A stretch of DNA of 64,000 nucleotides from Pseudomonadota bacterium (GTDB lineage: Bacteria > Pseudomonadota > Gammaproteobacteria > Steroidobacterales > Woeseiaceae), in the NCBI GenBank assembly GCA_022567295.1, contig JADFHE010000001.1, positions 86,429-150,428 on the forward strand, read 5' to 3'. The translations under genes were made by a program, and so were the position numbers. This document shows positions 12,174-23,436 of the stretch, piece by piece; position 1 is the first letter of the stretch; the number at the start of each line of letters is the position of its first letter. The notes under the pieces were generated by a model that was given only the letters and a program-made list of their open reading frames with translations, searched no databases and had not been told where the DNA came from.

Positions 12174-12578
12174 TTTCACGATGGTGAGGTGCGGACGTAA
12201 ACGCGTCTCTTCGACTTCGTCTTGCAGCTCCGGCGATTCACCGCGCTCGGTCGGCTCAGCGTTATGCGAGAAAATCATGCCGTGCCCGGTTTCACGGGCG
12301 TAGATACCTAGCACTGACCGCATCGGTACCCAGACGTCGTATGGCACACCACTGAAGCGCGCGCGAAAACTCACGGCGTCGTTGGAAAGCTTCAGATTGT
12401 GCGCAGCAGAATCGCTGATGTTCAGAATAATCTTGCCATCCTTGACATGCTCGAGCGGCACGCTGATACCGTCCACTGATGTGTCGACGACGATATGCGG
12501 TGTATTCGAGTTATCGCACATCCAATCGCGCATGGCACGAATCAGATACGGACGTTTTGAGCATTTCCGATTAATCAC
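12171..12578 (-). CDS. sspB: ClpXP protease specificity-enhancing factor SspB
   Basis: SKRPYLIRAMRDWMCDNSNTPHIVVD, NLKLSNDAVSFRARFSGVPYDVWVPMRSVLGIYARE; GTG start preferred over the ORF-track start at 12671. Confidence 0.93.
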   Translation of the reverse strand: MINRKCSKRPYLIRAMRDWMCDNSNTPHIVVDTSVDGISVPLEHVKDGKIILNISDSAAHNLKLSNDAVSFRARFSGVPYDVWVPMRSVLGIYARETGHGMIFSHNAEPTERGESPELQDEVEETRLRPHLTIVK

Positions 12579-12679
12579 GATTATTGTTGTTACGATTTCG
12601 CCTGGTGCCGACAGCTTACCACTGATCTGACCAACGGCTTCGAGACTTAACTTAAGCTGCCAAATTGTCAACGGCCCTA

Positions 12680-12752
12680 CGGCCGCTGCTACGCTCCCGT
12701 CGAGCGGGACCGAGGTTCGGGCACACGCGTGTATGCCCTTTGGGTGTCCCTA
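12680..12752. repeat. Second REP-like element, inverted relative to the first
   Basis: 27-bp CGCTCCCGTCGAGCGGGACCGAGGTTC (12692-12718) is the exact reverse complement of 12096-12122; sits between sspB and sspA. Confidence 0.8.
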
Positions 12753-13379
12753 CAGTCGCATCTCTTGTTCGAGTTCGGTCAGGCTTTGCTGGAACGAGCG
12801 CCGCGCAAATACACGATCCATGTACTCTTGAATTGAATCGGCATCTCTTCCCAGGTCGATCCCGTAAACAGGCAAACGCCACAGCAGCGGAGCAATCGTG
12901 CAATCCACGAGCGAGAACTCTCCACTCAGGAAGTACGGCCGCGCGCCAAAAAGTTCGGAACTCTGCAGAATACTCTCACGCAACATCTTGCGTGCCTTCG
13001 TCCCCAGTTTGCCGTCAGCGCTGATATCAGTTTCTTCGGCAATCGTGTACCAATCCGTTTCGATTCGAAACAGCGCCAGTCGAAATTGGGCGCGTGTCAC
13101 CGGATCGACGGGCATCAGCGGCGGGTGCGGAAAACGCTCATCAAGATACTCGATGATGACGCGCGAGTCGTACAGCGTCAGATCACGGTCTACGAGTGTC
13201 GGAACCGTATGGTATGGGTTGAGATCCATCAGATCTTCGGGCAAATCCGGACCTGGGACATTCGAAATCTCAATATTGATGTTCTTCTCAGCCAGTACCA
13301 GCCGAGTGCGATGACTGTGAATATCAGTCGGTCGTGAGAATAGCGTCATTACGGAACGCCGATTGGCTACTACCGCCAT
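12750..13379 (-). CDS. sspA: Stringent starvation protein A (GST-like)
   Basis: MAVVANRRSVMTLFSRPTDIHSHRTRLVLAEK, LDERFPHPPLMPVDPV. Confidence 0.95.
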   Translation of the reverse strand: MAVVANRRSVMTLFSRPTDIHSHRTRLVLAEKNINIEISNVPGPDLPEDLMDLNPYHTVPTLVDRDLTLYDSRVIIEYLDERFPHPPLMPVDPVTRAQFRLALFRIETDWYTIAEETDISADGKLGTKARKMLRESILQSSELFGARPYFLSGEFSLVDCTIAPLLWRLPVYGIDLGRDADSIQEYMDRVFARRSFQQSLTELEQEMRL

Positions 13380-14131
13380 TAGTTTACATCCTTCCATATT
13401 TGTTTCTTGAGCATGCTGGAAATGATCAAGAAGAAAAACAAAAATATCAGTACCCAGACCCCTAATTTACGACGATCAGAACGAATAGGTTCGGCGATAT
13501 AGGCCAGGAAATTAACCGTGTCGCGAACAAAATCCTCATAGTCTTCGGAATCCATTTTTCCAGCGATAACTTGCTCGAATCCTTCGAAGGTCTTCGTCAC
13601 GGCACCATCGCTTTCGTGTTCGACAAAAAGAGCGGCTTGGTAGCCCTGCAATTCCCACAACACATGCGGCATGCTGGTACCCGGGAGTGTCATGTTGTCC
13701 ACGCCTGTCGGGCTGTCCGCAGAAACATAAAACGTCGTCAGGAAATTGAAAATGTGATCAGCGCCCCTGACCCGCGCCTTGAGCGACAAATCCGGTGGCG
13801 GAGTGCCAAACCAGCGCGCCGCATCTTCCGCCGGCATGGACGCCAGAATCGTTTCAAACGTCTCTTTGGCGTTGAACATCAGGTTGTCGATTAGCATCTC
13901 CTCGGACAGGTCCAGGTCTTTGCCGATTGTCTTGTAGCGAACGTATCGCGCCGAGTGGCAACCGGAACAGTAATTCATGAAGTTCGCCGCGCCGCGTTGC
14001 AGCGAATTGATGTTGTCACGGTCGATTTCGGCTGCTGCCATATCGGTTTCGCCGCCCAAGGCAAACGCCTGTGTCGTCATGCAACACGCACTCAATACTA
14101 ATAGACCTGCAAAGCGCTTCACGCTAGTCAT
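13379..14131 (-). CDS. petC: Cytochrome c1 (ubiquinol-cytochrome c reductase)
   Basis: CSGCH haem motif, C-terminal TM; bc1 operon order. Confidence 0.95.
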   Translation of the reverse strand: MTSVKRFAGLLVLSACCMTTQAFALGGETDMAAAEIDRDNINSLQRGAANFMNYCSGCHSARYVRYKTIGKDLDLSEEMLIDNLMFNAKETFETILASMPAEDAARWFGTPPPDLSLKARVRGADHIFNFLTTFYVSADSPTGVDNMTLPGTSMPHVLWELQGYQAALFVEHESDGAVTKTFEGFEQVIAGKMDSEDYEDFVRDTVNFLAYIAEPIRSDRRKLGVWVLIFLFFFLIISSMLKKQIWKDVN

Positions 14132-15374
14132 GGTAGACCACCCTTTCCGGCACGGGCTTCGTCTTGTCGATCGTCGTGTAGTACGGCATCAAAATGAAGA
14201 ACGCGAAATAGATGATCGCAAAAAATTGCGCTGCTCTTACATACACCGGGTCCGCAGACTGCGTGCCAAGCCATCCCAAGGCAAAAAATGTAATCACAAA
14301 TATCGTCAATGCGGCTTTGTAAATCCAGCCTCTGTAGCGAATGGACTTCACTCGTGCTCGATCCAGCCATGGCAGAAACAGTGGCAATATCACCGACAGC
14401 CCAAACAGGATGAATCCCCACAGTTTGTCCGGTACCGCACGCAAAATCGCGTAAAACGGCGTGAAATACCATACCGGCGCAATGTGCTCCGGCGTTGCAG
14501 TCAAGTTCGCTGGCTCAAAGTTCGCATGTTCCAGAAAATAGCCGCCCATCTCAGGAGCGAAGAACACCACAGCGCAGAAAAACATAAGGAAAACGATGAT
14601 CGCGACCAGATCCTTACTGGTGTGGTACGGATGAAATGCAACGCCATCAAGCGGTATGCCGTCCGCACCCTTAAGCTCCTTAATCTCGATGCCGTCCGGG
14701 TTGTTCGAACCGACTTCATGCAGTGCCACGATGTGCACAAAAACGAGACCGATCAATGCCAGCGGCAACGCAATGACGTGCAGAGCAAAAAATCGATTCA
14801 GTGTTATGTCCGAGATCGAGTAATCACCGCGAATAATCTCGACCAACGCCTCACCGATCCACGGGACCGCACCGAACAGCGAGATAATTACCTGGGCGCC
14901 CCAATAGGACATCTGGCCCCACGGCAACAGGTAACCAGAAAACGCCTCGGCCATCAACACCAGGAAAATCAGCATGCCAATGATCCAGATGAGCTCCCGC
15001 GGCTTTTTGTAAGAACCGTAGAGCATCGCGCGAAACATGTGCAGATACACCACGATAAAAAAGAACGACGCACCGGTCGAATGCATGTAGCGAATCAACC
15101 AGCCCCATTCGACGTCACGCATGATGTACTCGACCGATGCGAAGGCTTCAGCCGCCGACGGCTTGTAATTCATCGTCAGGAAAATACCGGTCAGTAGCTG
15201 AATGACCAGAACGACCATCGCCAGAACGCCAAACACGTACCAGAAATTGAAATTTTTGGAGGCGTAGTATTCCGTCACGTGCTTCTTCATCGTTTTCGTC
15301 AACGGAAACCGATCATCGATCCATTTCATGAATCCGCCTTGCGGCTTGCCGATCTCTGCTTCGATTCTCGCCAC
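14124..15374 (-). CDS. petB: Cytochrome b of the bc1 complex
   Basis: SVEYIMRDVEWGWLIRYMHSTGAS, GYLLPWGQMSYWGAQVI, PEHIAPVWYFTPFYAILRA. Confidence 0.97.
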   Translation of the reverse strand: MARIEAEIGKPQGGFMKWIDDRFPLTKTMKKHVTEYYASKNFNFWYVFGVLAMVVLVIQLLTGIFLTMNYKPSAAEAFASVEYIMRDVEWGWLIRYMHSTGASFFFIVVYLHMFRAMLYGSYKKPRELIWIIGMLIFLVLMAEAFSGYLLPWGQMSYWGAQVIISLFGAVPWIGEALVEIIRGDYSISDITLNRFFALHVIALPLALIGLVFVHIVALHEVGSNNPDGIEIKELKGADGIPLDGVAFHPYHTSKDLVAIIVFLMFFCAVVFFAPEMGGYFLEHANFEPANLTATPEHIAPVWYFTPFYAILRAVPDKLWGFILFGLSVILPLFLPWLDRARVKSIRYRGWIYKAALTIFVITFFALGWLGTQSADPVYVRAAQFFAIIYFAFFILMPYYTTIDKTKPVPERVVYHD

Positions 15375-15961
15375 TACGCTGCTCCCGTGTCCTGACCAAT
15401 CAGGATCAGGTCATCCCTGACAAATCGGTGCGGTGGAACCCGCAAGTTGGTCGGCGCGGGGACTCCCTTGAACACACGGCCTGCAAGATCGAATTTCGAA
15501 CCGTGGCACGGGCAGAAAAATCCGCCGCTCCAGCCTTCAGCCGGCCGCACCTCGAAATCCATGAGCGGTGCACAACCCAAATGGGTACACGATCCTTCGA
15601 TGACCAGATACTCAGGACGAACCGAGCGCGTACTGTTTGCTGCATAGCCGGGCTGCTGATCGACCTCCTCGGAATCCGGATCCCGCAGCTTGTCGGCATT
15701 ATCGGAAAGACGCGACAACATCTCCTCGGTGCGGCGCAAAATATAGACAAGCCTGCCACGCCACAACACCTTAACCATCTCGCCGGGTTCCAGCGACCCG
15801 ATCGGAACTTCGACCGGCGCGCCCAACGCCTGTGCTCTGGCGCTCGGCTTCAATGATGATATGAACGGAACAGCAACGAAGCCTGCACCAACAGCGCCAG
15901 TAACAGCCGTAGCTACAACAAGAAAATGACGCCTATTGCGATCAAGGTCGTCTTCGGTCAT
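15374..15961 (-). CDS. petA: Rieske iron-sulfur subunit of the bc1 complex
   Basis: CTHLGCAP and CPCHGSKFD Rieske motifs; N-terminal RRHF TAT-like anchor. Confidence 0.97.
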   Translation of the reverse strand: MTEDDLDRNRRHFLVVATAVTGAVGAGFVAVPFISSLKPSARAQALGAPVEVPIGSLEPGEMVKVLWRGRLVYILRRTEEMLSRLSDNADKLRDPDSEEVDQQPGYAANSTRSVRPEYLVIEGSCTHLGCAPLMDFEVRPAEGWSGGFFCPCHGSKFDLAGRVFKGVPAPTNLRVPPHRFVRDDLILIGQDTGAA

Positions 15962-16172
15962 CGGGCACTCCCATACGCCGTTCTATTGACGGCCACTTTT
16001 ACAGCGCTTTGTTGCTTAATATCGATACTGGTAGATTTGCAGCAGACTCGGTTTGCCGTCAGGATGACGGTTACTCCGGGGCTCGATGCGGAACCACGGC
16101 GCATTATACACGGGGCTTATCGAAATTGGCTAGCCGCTCAATAGAGTCTGAAGAGGGTTACAAGGACATCGT

Positions 16173-17243
16173 GTGGCCGGATTGAAGTCAACGCTCATTT
16201 TCATGTTGCAGTCGATCGTCGTTGGTCTGGCGGTCGCATTCATCGTCGTGCTCGTTCGACCTGACCTGATGCCGGGTGTTGCTCGCGAAAATAGACCGGT
16301 GAGCTACGCCGACGCTGTCGACCTGAGCTCCGCCTCGGTCGCCAATATCTACACAAAACGCCTGGTTCAGGATGCTGATTCCGAGACGACACAGCCGCGG
16401 TTTCGGGTCGAGACGAGTTTCGCGTCGGCCGTTATCATTGACCCCGAAGGCTATCTCGTCACGAATTACCATGTCATAGCGACGGCAGCGGAAATTCGAG
16501 TACAACTTAGCGACGGCCGCATCACCGAGCCTGTAACCGTTGGTGTGGATGCTGAAACGGACCTGGCACTGTTGAAGGTTGATCTTGGCCCGTTGCCCGC
16601 GATCCGCATCGGACGGTCGGACAATTTGCGAATTGGGGATGTGGTCCTGGCGATCGGGAACCCCTATGGATTAACGACGTCGGTCACTCAGGGCATTGTC
16701 AGCGCCACCGGGCGCGGCCTGCTGAATCTGGTCACATTCGAGAATTTCATACAGACCGACGCTGCCATTAATGCTGGCAATTCTGGCGGCGCACTGATTA
16801 ATAGTAATGGCGAACTCGTCGGCATTAACACCGCAGTCCTTGCACAAGACCCCGGAACCGAAGGCATCGGTTTCGCCATACCCGTTGATCTGGTGCGTGG
16901 CGTAATAGATCAGATCAAGAAAAATGGTCGCGTCATACGCGGCTATATGGGTTTGTTGCCCGACGATCTGACCAACTCCGAGCGTCTCGCCTTGGGGATT
17001 GAAAGTGGCAACGGAATCCTGCTGACGGAAGTCAAAGACGGCGGCCCCGCGTCCCTGGCCGGATTGCGAGTCGACGACGTCATACTCGAACTAAACGGTG
17101 AACCCGTGTATTCGCAGCGCCAGGCACTATTAATCTCTGCAAGTACCCGTCCGGGCGACACGGTCGACGTTGTTGGGCTGCGGAATGGTGAACGGTTCAG
17201 TACGACCGTAACGGCGGTTGAACGACCGGAAGATCCCCGGTAG
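16173..17243 (+). CDS. degS: DegS/HtrA-type periplasmic serine protease with one PDZ domain
   Basis: N-terminal TM, TNYHVI, DLALLKV, GNAGNSGGALIN-type site (INAGNSGGAL), C-terminal PDZ. Confidence 0.9.
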   Translation: MAGLKSTLIFMLQSIVVGLAVAFIVVLVRPDLMPGVARENRPVSYADAVDLSSASVANIYTKRLVQDADSETTQPRFRVETSFASAVIIDPEGYLVTNYHVIATAAEIRVQLSDGRITEPVTVGVDAETDLALLKVDLGPLPAIRIGRSDNLRIGDVVLAIGNPYGLTTSVTQGIVSATGRGLLNLVTFENFIQTDAAINAGNSGGALINSNGELVGINTAVLAQDPGTEGIGFAIPVDLVRGVIDQIKKNGRVIRGYMGLLPDDLTNSERLALGIESGNGILLTEVKDGGPASLAGLRVDDVILELNGEPVYSQRQALLISASTRPGDTVDVVGLRNGERFSTTVTAVERPEDPR

Positions 17244-17264
17244 GACGATGCCGCCGGGCGCCAC

Positions 17265-18774
<1,510 letters not shown>

Positions 18775-18959
18775 AGGATGAGGTATCTTGGTTAGGTACA
18801 GCGCATAAGACGCGCGGACGGGAGAGGCCGCGCAGTGTAACCGCAAAATACGCTGCTTCCCAATGCCCTGCGATGATTGTGTATTATAGCCGGCCCGATC
18901 GGCCGGCAGGGTTTTGTAGCCCGTGCCCATCCGTCGCAATGTGATTGATACGATAGTCT

Positions 18960-19940
18960 ATGTTCGGTGAAGGTATTTACTCTGACGTTGGCGCCATCAT
19001 TGCCGGCCTGGTGCTCTTGGTCTGGGGCGCAGACCGGTTTGTTCATGGCGCTGCAGCGTCGGCCCGTAACCTTGGCATAGCGCCGTTGTTGATCGGATTG
19101 ACGATCGTCGCGTTCGCCACTTCCGCCCCCGAAATACTGGTCTCCATCGTTGCTGCACTTCGCGGCGAGCCCACTCTCGCCTTCGGCAACGCTATCGGTT
19201 CCAATATTGTGAATATTGGTCTGGTTCTGGGTATCACCGCCATGGTGCGGCCCATTCCATTGGAGTCCGCCACGTTGCGGCGTGAAATGCCTGCGCTGTT
19301 AGCCGTTACCCTGCTGACGGTGTCGTTGTTCCTGGACTCGTTCCTCAGTCGCATCGACGGTATCGTCATGCTGACGGGACTGGTTATCGTCATGATCTGG
19401 CTCGCGAGGCTCGGTGTCCGTTCCGCGCCAGACGATCCGATCAAAATGGACTATGAGGCTGAGATTCCAGACAACGTCAGCATGAAGTCGGCTGTCATAT
19501 GGCTGGTCATCGGTCTTGGCGTGCTGCTGATCGGCGCACAATGGTTGGTTACCGGCTCGATCGGGATTGCCAAGGAACTTGGAGTCAGCGAGATCGTGAT
19601 TGGAATCACGATCGTGGCTCTCGGTACCAGCCTGCCGGAACTCGCGGTATCGCTGGTCAGCGCGCTTAAAGGCGAATACGGTCTCGCAATCGGCAATATC
19701 GTCGGCTCGAATATTTTCAATCTGCTGGCCGTTATTGGCATTGCCGCAACCATTCAGCCGGCCGCTTTGGCGCCCAGCGTTCTGTCGCTGCACATTTTCG
19801 TCATGGTAGCGTTTACGCTCGTGCTGTTCGCAATGACCTACGACTACGATGGTAAGGCACAGTTATCCCGAATAGAGGGCATTGCTCTGCTAATCGCCTA
19901 CATCTCATACGAAACCTATGTCATAGCCCAAAACATATAG
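18960..19940 (+). CDS. yrbG: Calcium/sodium antiporter (YrbG/CaCA family)
   Basis: Duplicated alpha repeats: SAPEILVSIVAALRGEPTLAFGNAIGSNIVNIGLVLG and GTSLPELAVSLVSALKGEYGLAIGNIVGSNIFNLLAVIG. Confidence 0.94.
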   Translation: MFGEGIYSDVGAIIAGLVLLVWGADRFVHGAAASARNLGIAPLLIGLTIVAFATSAPEILVSIVAALRGEPTLAFGNAIGSNIVNIGLVLGITAMVRPIPLESATLRREMPALLAVTLLTVSLFLDSFLSRIDGIVMLTGLVIVMIWLARLGVRSAPDDPIKMDYEAEIPDNVSMKSAVIWLVIGLGVLLIGAQWLVTGSIGIAKELGVSEIVIGITIVALGTSLPELAVSLVSALKGEYGLAIGNIVGSNIFNLLAVIGIAATIQPAALAPSVLSLHIFVMVAFTLVLFAMTYDYDGKAQLSRIEGIALLIAYISYETYVIAQNI

Positions 19941-19973
19941 AATAGAGTCACTACTAACTGCTGAGGGCCACCC

Positions 19974-20957
19974 TTGCCTGACAAGCTAACGAACGACGAA
20001 TTACTCGCATTGGCGAGCGACGTTCTCGCTATTGAAGCACGTGCTATCGACGCTCTGCGCGAACGGCTCAACGAGGATTTCGTTGCGGCCTGCGAACTGT
20101 GCCTGCAGACAACCGGCCGCATTGTAGTTAGCGGCATGGGTAAATCCGGCCACGTCAGCAACAAAATCGCGGCAACACTGGCATCAACCGGTACGCCGGC
20201 GTTCTTCATGCATCCGGCGGAGGCGAGCCATGGTGACCTCGGAATGATCACCAGCCAGGATTTACTGCTCGCCATATCCTACTCCGGCGAAACCAAGGAA
20301 GTCGTCACTATTTTGCCGGTCGTCAAACGCATGGGTGCGAAACTACTGTCCATCACGGGCAATCCAAAATCGACAATGGCGCAGGCCGCGGACGTGCACC
20401 TCGACATCAGCGTCGCGGAAGAAGCCTGCCCGCTAAATCTCGCGCCAACAGCCAGTACCACGGCCACGCTTGCGATGGGTGATGCGCTGGCAGTAGCCCT
20501 GCTCAAGAGCCGCGGATTCACGGCAGAAGACTTCGCTCGTTCTCATCCTAGCGGAACCCTTGGCAAGCGTTTGCTACTGCGCGTTTCCGATGTCATGCGT
20601 AGCGGCGACCGCGTTCCTGCCGTCAAAGCCGATGTGAGCTTGCGCGACGGCCTTATGGAAATGACCGACAAGGGATTGGGCATGACCGCAATCGTCGACG
20701 ACAATTTGACGATCAAGGGAATTTTCACGGACGGCGATCTGCGTCGCACTCTCGACAGCGGCGCAGATATCCACAAGACGAAGATTCGCGACGTTATGCA
20801 CACAGACTGCAAGACGACGACGGCGGACATACTCGCCGCAGAAGCACTGCATATTCTCGAAGAAAACAAGATCACGTCGCTGTTGGTGGTGGACGAGGAT
20901 GGCAAACTCGTGGGCGCCTTGAATATTCATGATCTGTTTCGAGAGGGTCTGATGTGA
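19974..20957 (+). CDS. kdsD: Arabinose-5-phosphate isomerase (SIS + two CBS)
   Basis: GMGKSGHVSNKIAATLASTGTPAFFMHPAEASHGDLGM; C-terminal CBS pair. Confidence 0.96.
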   Translation: MPDKLTNDELLALASDVLAIEARAIDALRERLNEDFVAACELCLQTTGRIVVSGMGKSGHVSNKIAATLASTGTPAFFMHPAEASHGDLGMITSQDLLLAISYSGETKEVVTILPVVKRMGAKLLSITGNPKSTMAQAADVHLDISVAEEACPLNLAPTASTTATLAMGDALAVALLKSRGFTAEDFARSHPSGTLGKRLLLRVSDVMRSGDRVPAVKADVSLRDGLMEMTDKGLGMTAIVDDNLTIKGIFTDGDLRRTLDSGADIHKTKIRDVMHTDCKTTTADILAAEALHILEENKITSLLVVDEDGKLVGALNIHDLFREGLM

Positions 20958-21448
20958 GCGGCGGAAGTTTGAGCGACATTCGGTTGGTTGCTTTCGATGT
21001 CGACGGTGTATTTACGGATGGTCGTTTTTGCCTGTCCGATGAGGGCGTCGAGTCGAAAATATTTCACACCCAGGATGGGTACGGTGTGCGGCAACTCATA
21101 AATGCCGGAATTTTAGTCGCGGTCATCAGCGGGCGCTCGTCAGGTGCTGTTACCCGGCGCATGGCAGAGCTCGGGGTTGCGTATGTCGTTCAGGGATGTG
21201 GTGACAAGGTCGCGGCACTTGAAGAAGTTATCGCAAGCCTCGAAATCTCGGCCGCTGAGTGCGCATACGTTGGGGACGACATGCCTGATCTCCCTTTGCT
21301 CAATCATGTCGGCTATTCAATCGCGGTCGCGAATGCTGTCCCGGCCGTCCACGAGCAGTGCGATTACTCGACATCGGCCGGTGGAGGTTTCGGTGCCGTT
21401 CGAGAAGTGTGTGAACTTGTACTCAGTGCACAGGGTCAGCACAGTTAA
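20954..21448 (+). CDS. kdsC: 3-deoxy-D-manno-octulosonate 8-phosphate phosphatase
   Basis: AFDVDGVFTDGRF, SGRSSGAVTRRMAELGV, YVGDDMPDLPLL. Confidence 0.96.
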   Translation: MSGGSLSDIRLVAFDVDGVFTDGRFCLSDEGVESKIFHTQDGYGVRQLINAGILVAVISGRSSGAVTRRMAELGVAYVVQGCGDKVAALEEVIASLEISAAECAYVGDDMPDLPLLNHVGYSIAVANAVPAVHEQCDYSTSAGGGFGAVREVCELVLSAQGQHS

Positions 21449-22005
21449 TGAGTCCGCGCGCCATCACTGTCACTGTGCTGCTTTCGGTCGCCGCGATCGG
21501 CAGTTGGTATTTGGCGCGTTCGAACGCGCCGGCAGACGAAGAAGATGTCCCGTACGACACAGTACATCATGGCTACTACCTTAAGCATGCTCGAATACTT
21601 GGCACCGGCGAGGACGGCAGCCTACTCTATGAAATTGAAGCGGTGCACGCGGAGCAACAGGACGATCGACGCATCGAATTTACCGATGTGCATATTCGCT
21701 ATTCGCCGGCGAGCAATGTTCCCTGGACTATTATTGCCGACGCGGCAACTTTGCAGGAAGACAATCCAATGATCACCTTGCGCGGCCACGTGCAGATCAT
21801 CAATAGCGGTGCATCACCTGCGGACGATACTGAGATTCGGACGCAGTACCTTGAGCTTCACCCCGAGAAATTTATCGCAGAAACGAACGAACGGGTGCAG
21901 ATACGATTTGGGGCGCGCAGCGTTACCGCAACAGGCATGCTAGCATCACTCAACGATGACAAAATTGAACTCAAAGCCAATGTTCGCGGCAAGATCGCTC
22001 CTTAA
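21448..22005 (+). CDS. lptC: LPS export ABC transporter periplasmic protein LptC
   Basis: N-terminal TM, LptC-like beta-jellyroll sequence, kdsC-lptC-lptA-lptB order. Confidence 0.9.
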   Translation: MSPRAITVTVLLSVAAIGSWYLARSNAPADEEDVPYDTVHHGYYLKHARILGTGEDGSLLYEIEAVHAEQQDDRRIEFTDVHIRYSPASNVPWTIIADAATLQEDNPMITLRGHVQIINSGASPADDTEIRTQYLELHPEKFIAETNERVQIRFGARSVTATGMLASLNDDKIELKANVRGKIAP

Positions 22006-22006
22006 T

Positions 22007-22654
22007 ATGACCCCTGATAATCGTCGGCAAAGACCCATCTGGTTACTGGCAATCTTATCTTTGTTGCCACTGTTTGCAACAGCGCAGGTAACGGACCTGG
22101 ATCTGCGCTTGCCGTGGGACATAGACGCCGACTCAACCTCGTACGACGGCAAGACATCCACTCTTATTTTCAGCGGATTGCGTCTCTCCAGAGGATCGAT
22201 CTCCATCGAGGCGGATCAAGGACGTGTCACGAACAAAGACATGGAGGACAGCTCATGGCTGTTCGAAGGCAACGTCATCATTGATGTCGAGAACGGACAT
22301 ATTGAGTGCGAATCCGCCATCCTTCAGTTTGACGAGTATGAATTGAAACTGGCAGTAGTCACGGGCTCACCGGCATCCTTCATAATGACCCGCCCTGGCG
22401 GCAGTGACACGACCACGGCTGAGGCCGGCAGACTCTCCTACGATGTCAGTGCCGGCATTATTGAATTTTCGGAACAAGTGACGATTACAGAAAGCGGCAG
22501 TCAGATATCGTCGAACTTTCTGGTATACAACATAGCGGAACAGCGTATCAGTGCCGATTCGTCGGGAACGGAAGACGGTCGCGTTCGAATCGTCTATACG
22601 CCGACCAATGGCGTCGAGAGCAAAGAACCTCCGGACGAAGACGAGAATCCATGA
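22007..22654 (+). CDS. lptA: LPS transport periplasmic protein LptA
   Basis: Signal peptide, OstA-like domain, position upstream of lptB. Confidence 0.88.
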   Translation: MTPDNRRQRPIWLLAILSLLPLFATAQVTDLDLRLPWDIDADSTSYDGKTSTLIFSGLRLSRGSISIEADQGRVTNKDMEDSSWLFEGNVIIDVENGHIECESAILQFDEYELKLAVVTGSPASFIMTRPGGSDTTTAEAGRLSYDVSAGIIEFSEQVTITESGSQISSNFLVYNIAEQRISADSSGTEDGRVRIVYTPTNGVESKEPPDEDENP

Positions 22655-23376
22655 GTATCCTCAGCGCGCAGGATATTTCCAAGAGTTTTAACTCAAGGAA
22701 GGTCGTCAAGAACCTGTCCCTGGAGATCAAGAGCGGCGAAGTCGTCGGTCTGCTGGGCCCTAACGGCGCTGGCAAGACAACGGCGTTCTACATGATCGTC
22801 GGCCTGATTCCGGCAGATGGCGGCAACATTCTGCTTGACGGTCAGGATCTGACGTTTAAGCCCATGCATGAACGCTCAAAGTTGGGGCTGGGATATCTGC
22901 CGCAGGAAGCGTCGATATTTCGCAAGCTCACGGTCGAACAGAACATTCTGGCGATCCTGGAAATTCGCAAGGACCTGGATCGCGCAGGCCGCGAGCAGGA
23001 GCTCGAAGACCTGCTGGACGAATTGCACGTCGGCCATGTTCGCACCAGTCTCGGCATCAGCTTGTCGGGCGGTGAGCGGCGCCGTGTCGAAATCGCTCGG
23101 GCGCTGGCGGCCGACCCGCTGTTCGTCTTGCTCGACGAGCCTTTTGCCGGTGTCGATCCGATTTCGGTGCTCGATATTCAACGCATTATCAGACACTTGT
23201 GCGAACGCGACATCGGGGTGCTCATAACCGACCATAATGTGCGCGAAACGCTCGGTATTTGCGGTCATGCCTATATACTAAGTGACGGCAGCCTGATCGC
23301 GGCCGGGTCACCGGAAGAAATTCTCGAGAATCAACACGTTCGAGAAGTGTATCTCGGACAGGAGTTCAGACTCTGA
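22651..23376 (+). CDS. lptB: LPS export ABC transporter ATP-binding protein
   Basis: [47 protein letters not shown]. Confidence 0.98.
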   Translation: MSILSAQDISKSFNSRKVVKNLSLEIKSGEVVGLLGPNGAGKTTAFYMIVGLIPADGGNILLDGQDLTFKPMHERSKLGLGYLPQEASIFRKLTVEQNILAILEIRKDLDRAGREQELEDLLDELHVGHVRTSLGISLSGGERRRVEIARALAADPLFVLLDEPFAGVDPISVLDIQRIIRHLCERDIGVLITDHNVRETLGICGHAYILSDGSLIAAGSPEEILENQHVREVYLGQEFRL

Positions 23377-23436
23377 GGCATAGTGCACCAGTGAGAGGCT
23401 TGTGCAGTGAGATATTGCCTAAAGAGTGAGTCATAA

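Noticed and set aside
13977-15197. 406-aa plus-strand ORF antisense to petB/petC
   Set aside because: Composition is the Arg/His/Gln-rich pattern of a shadow ORF opposite a conserved, motif-complete cytochrome b gene; no recognisable domain.
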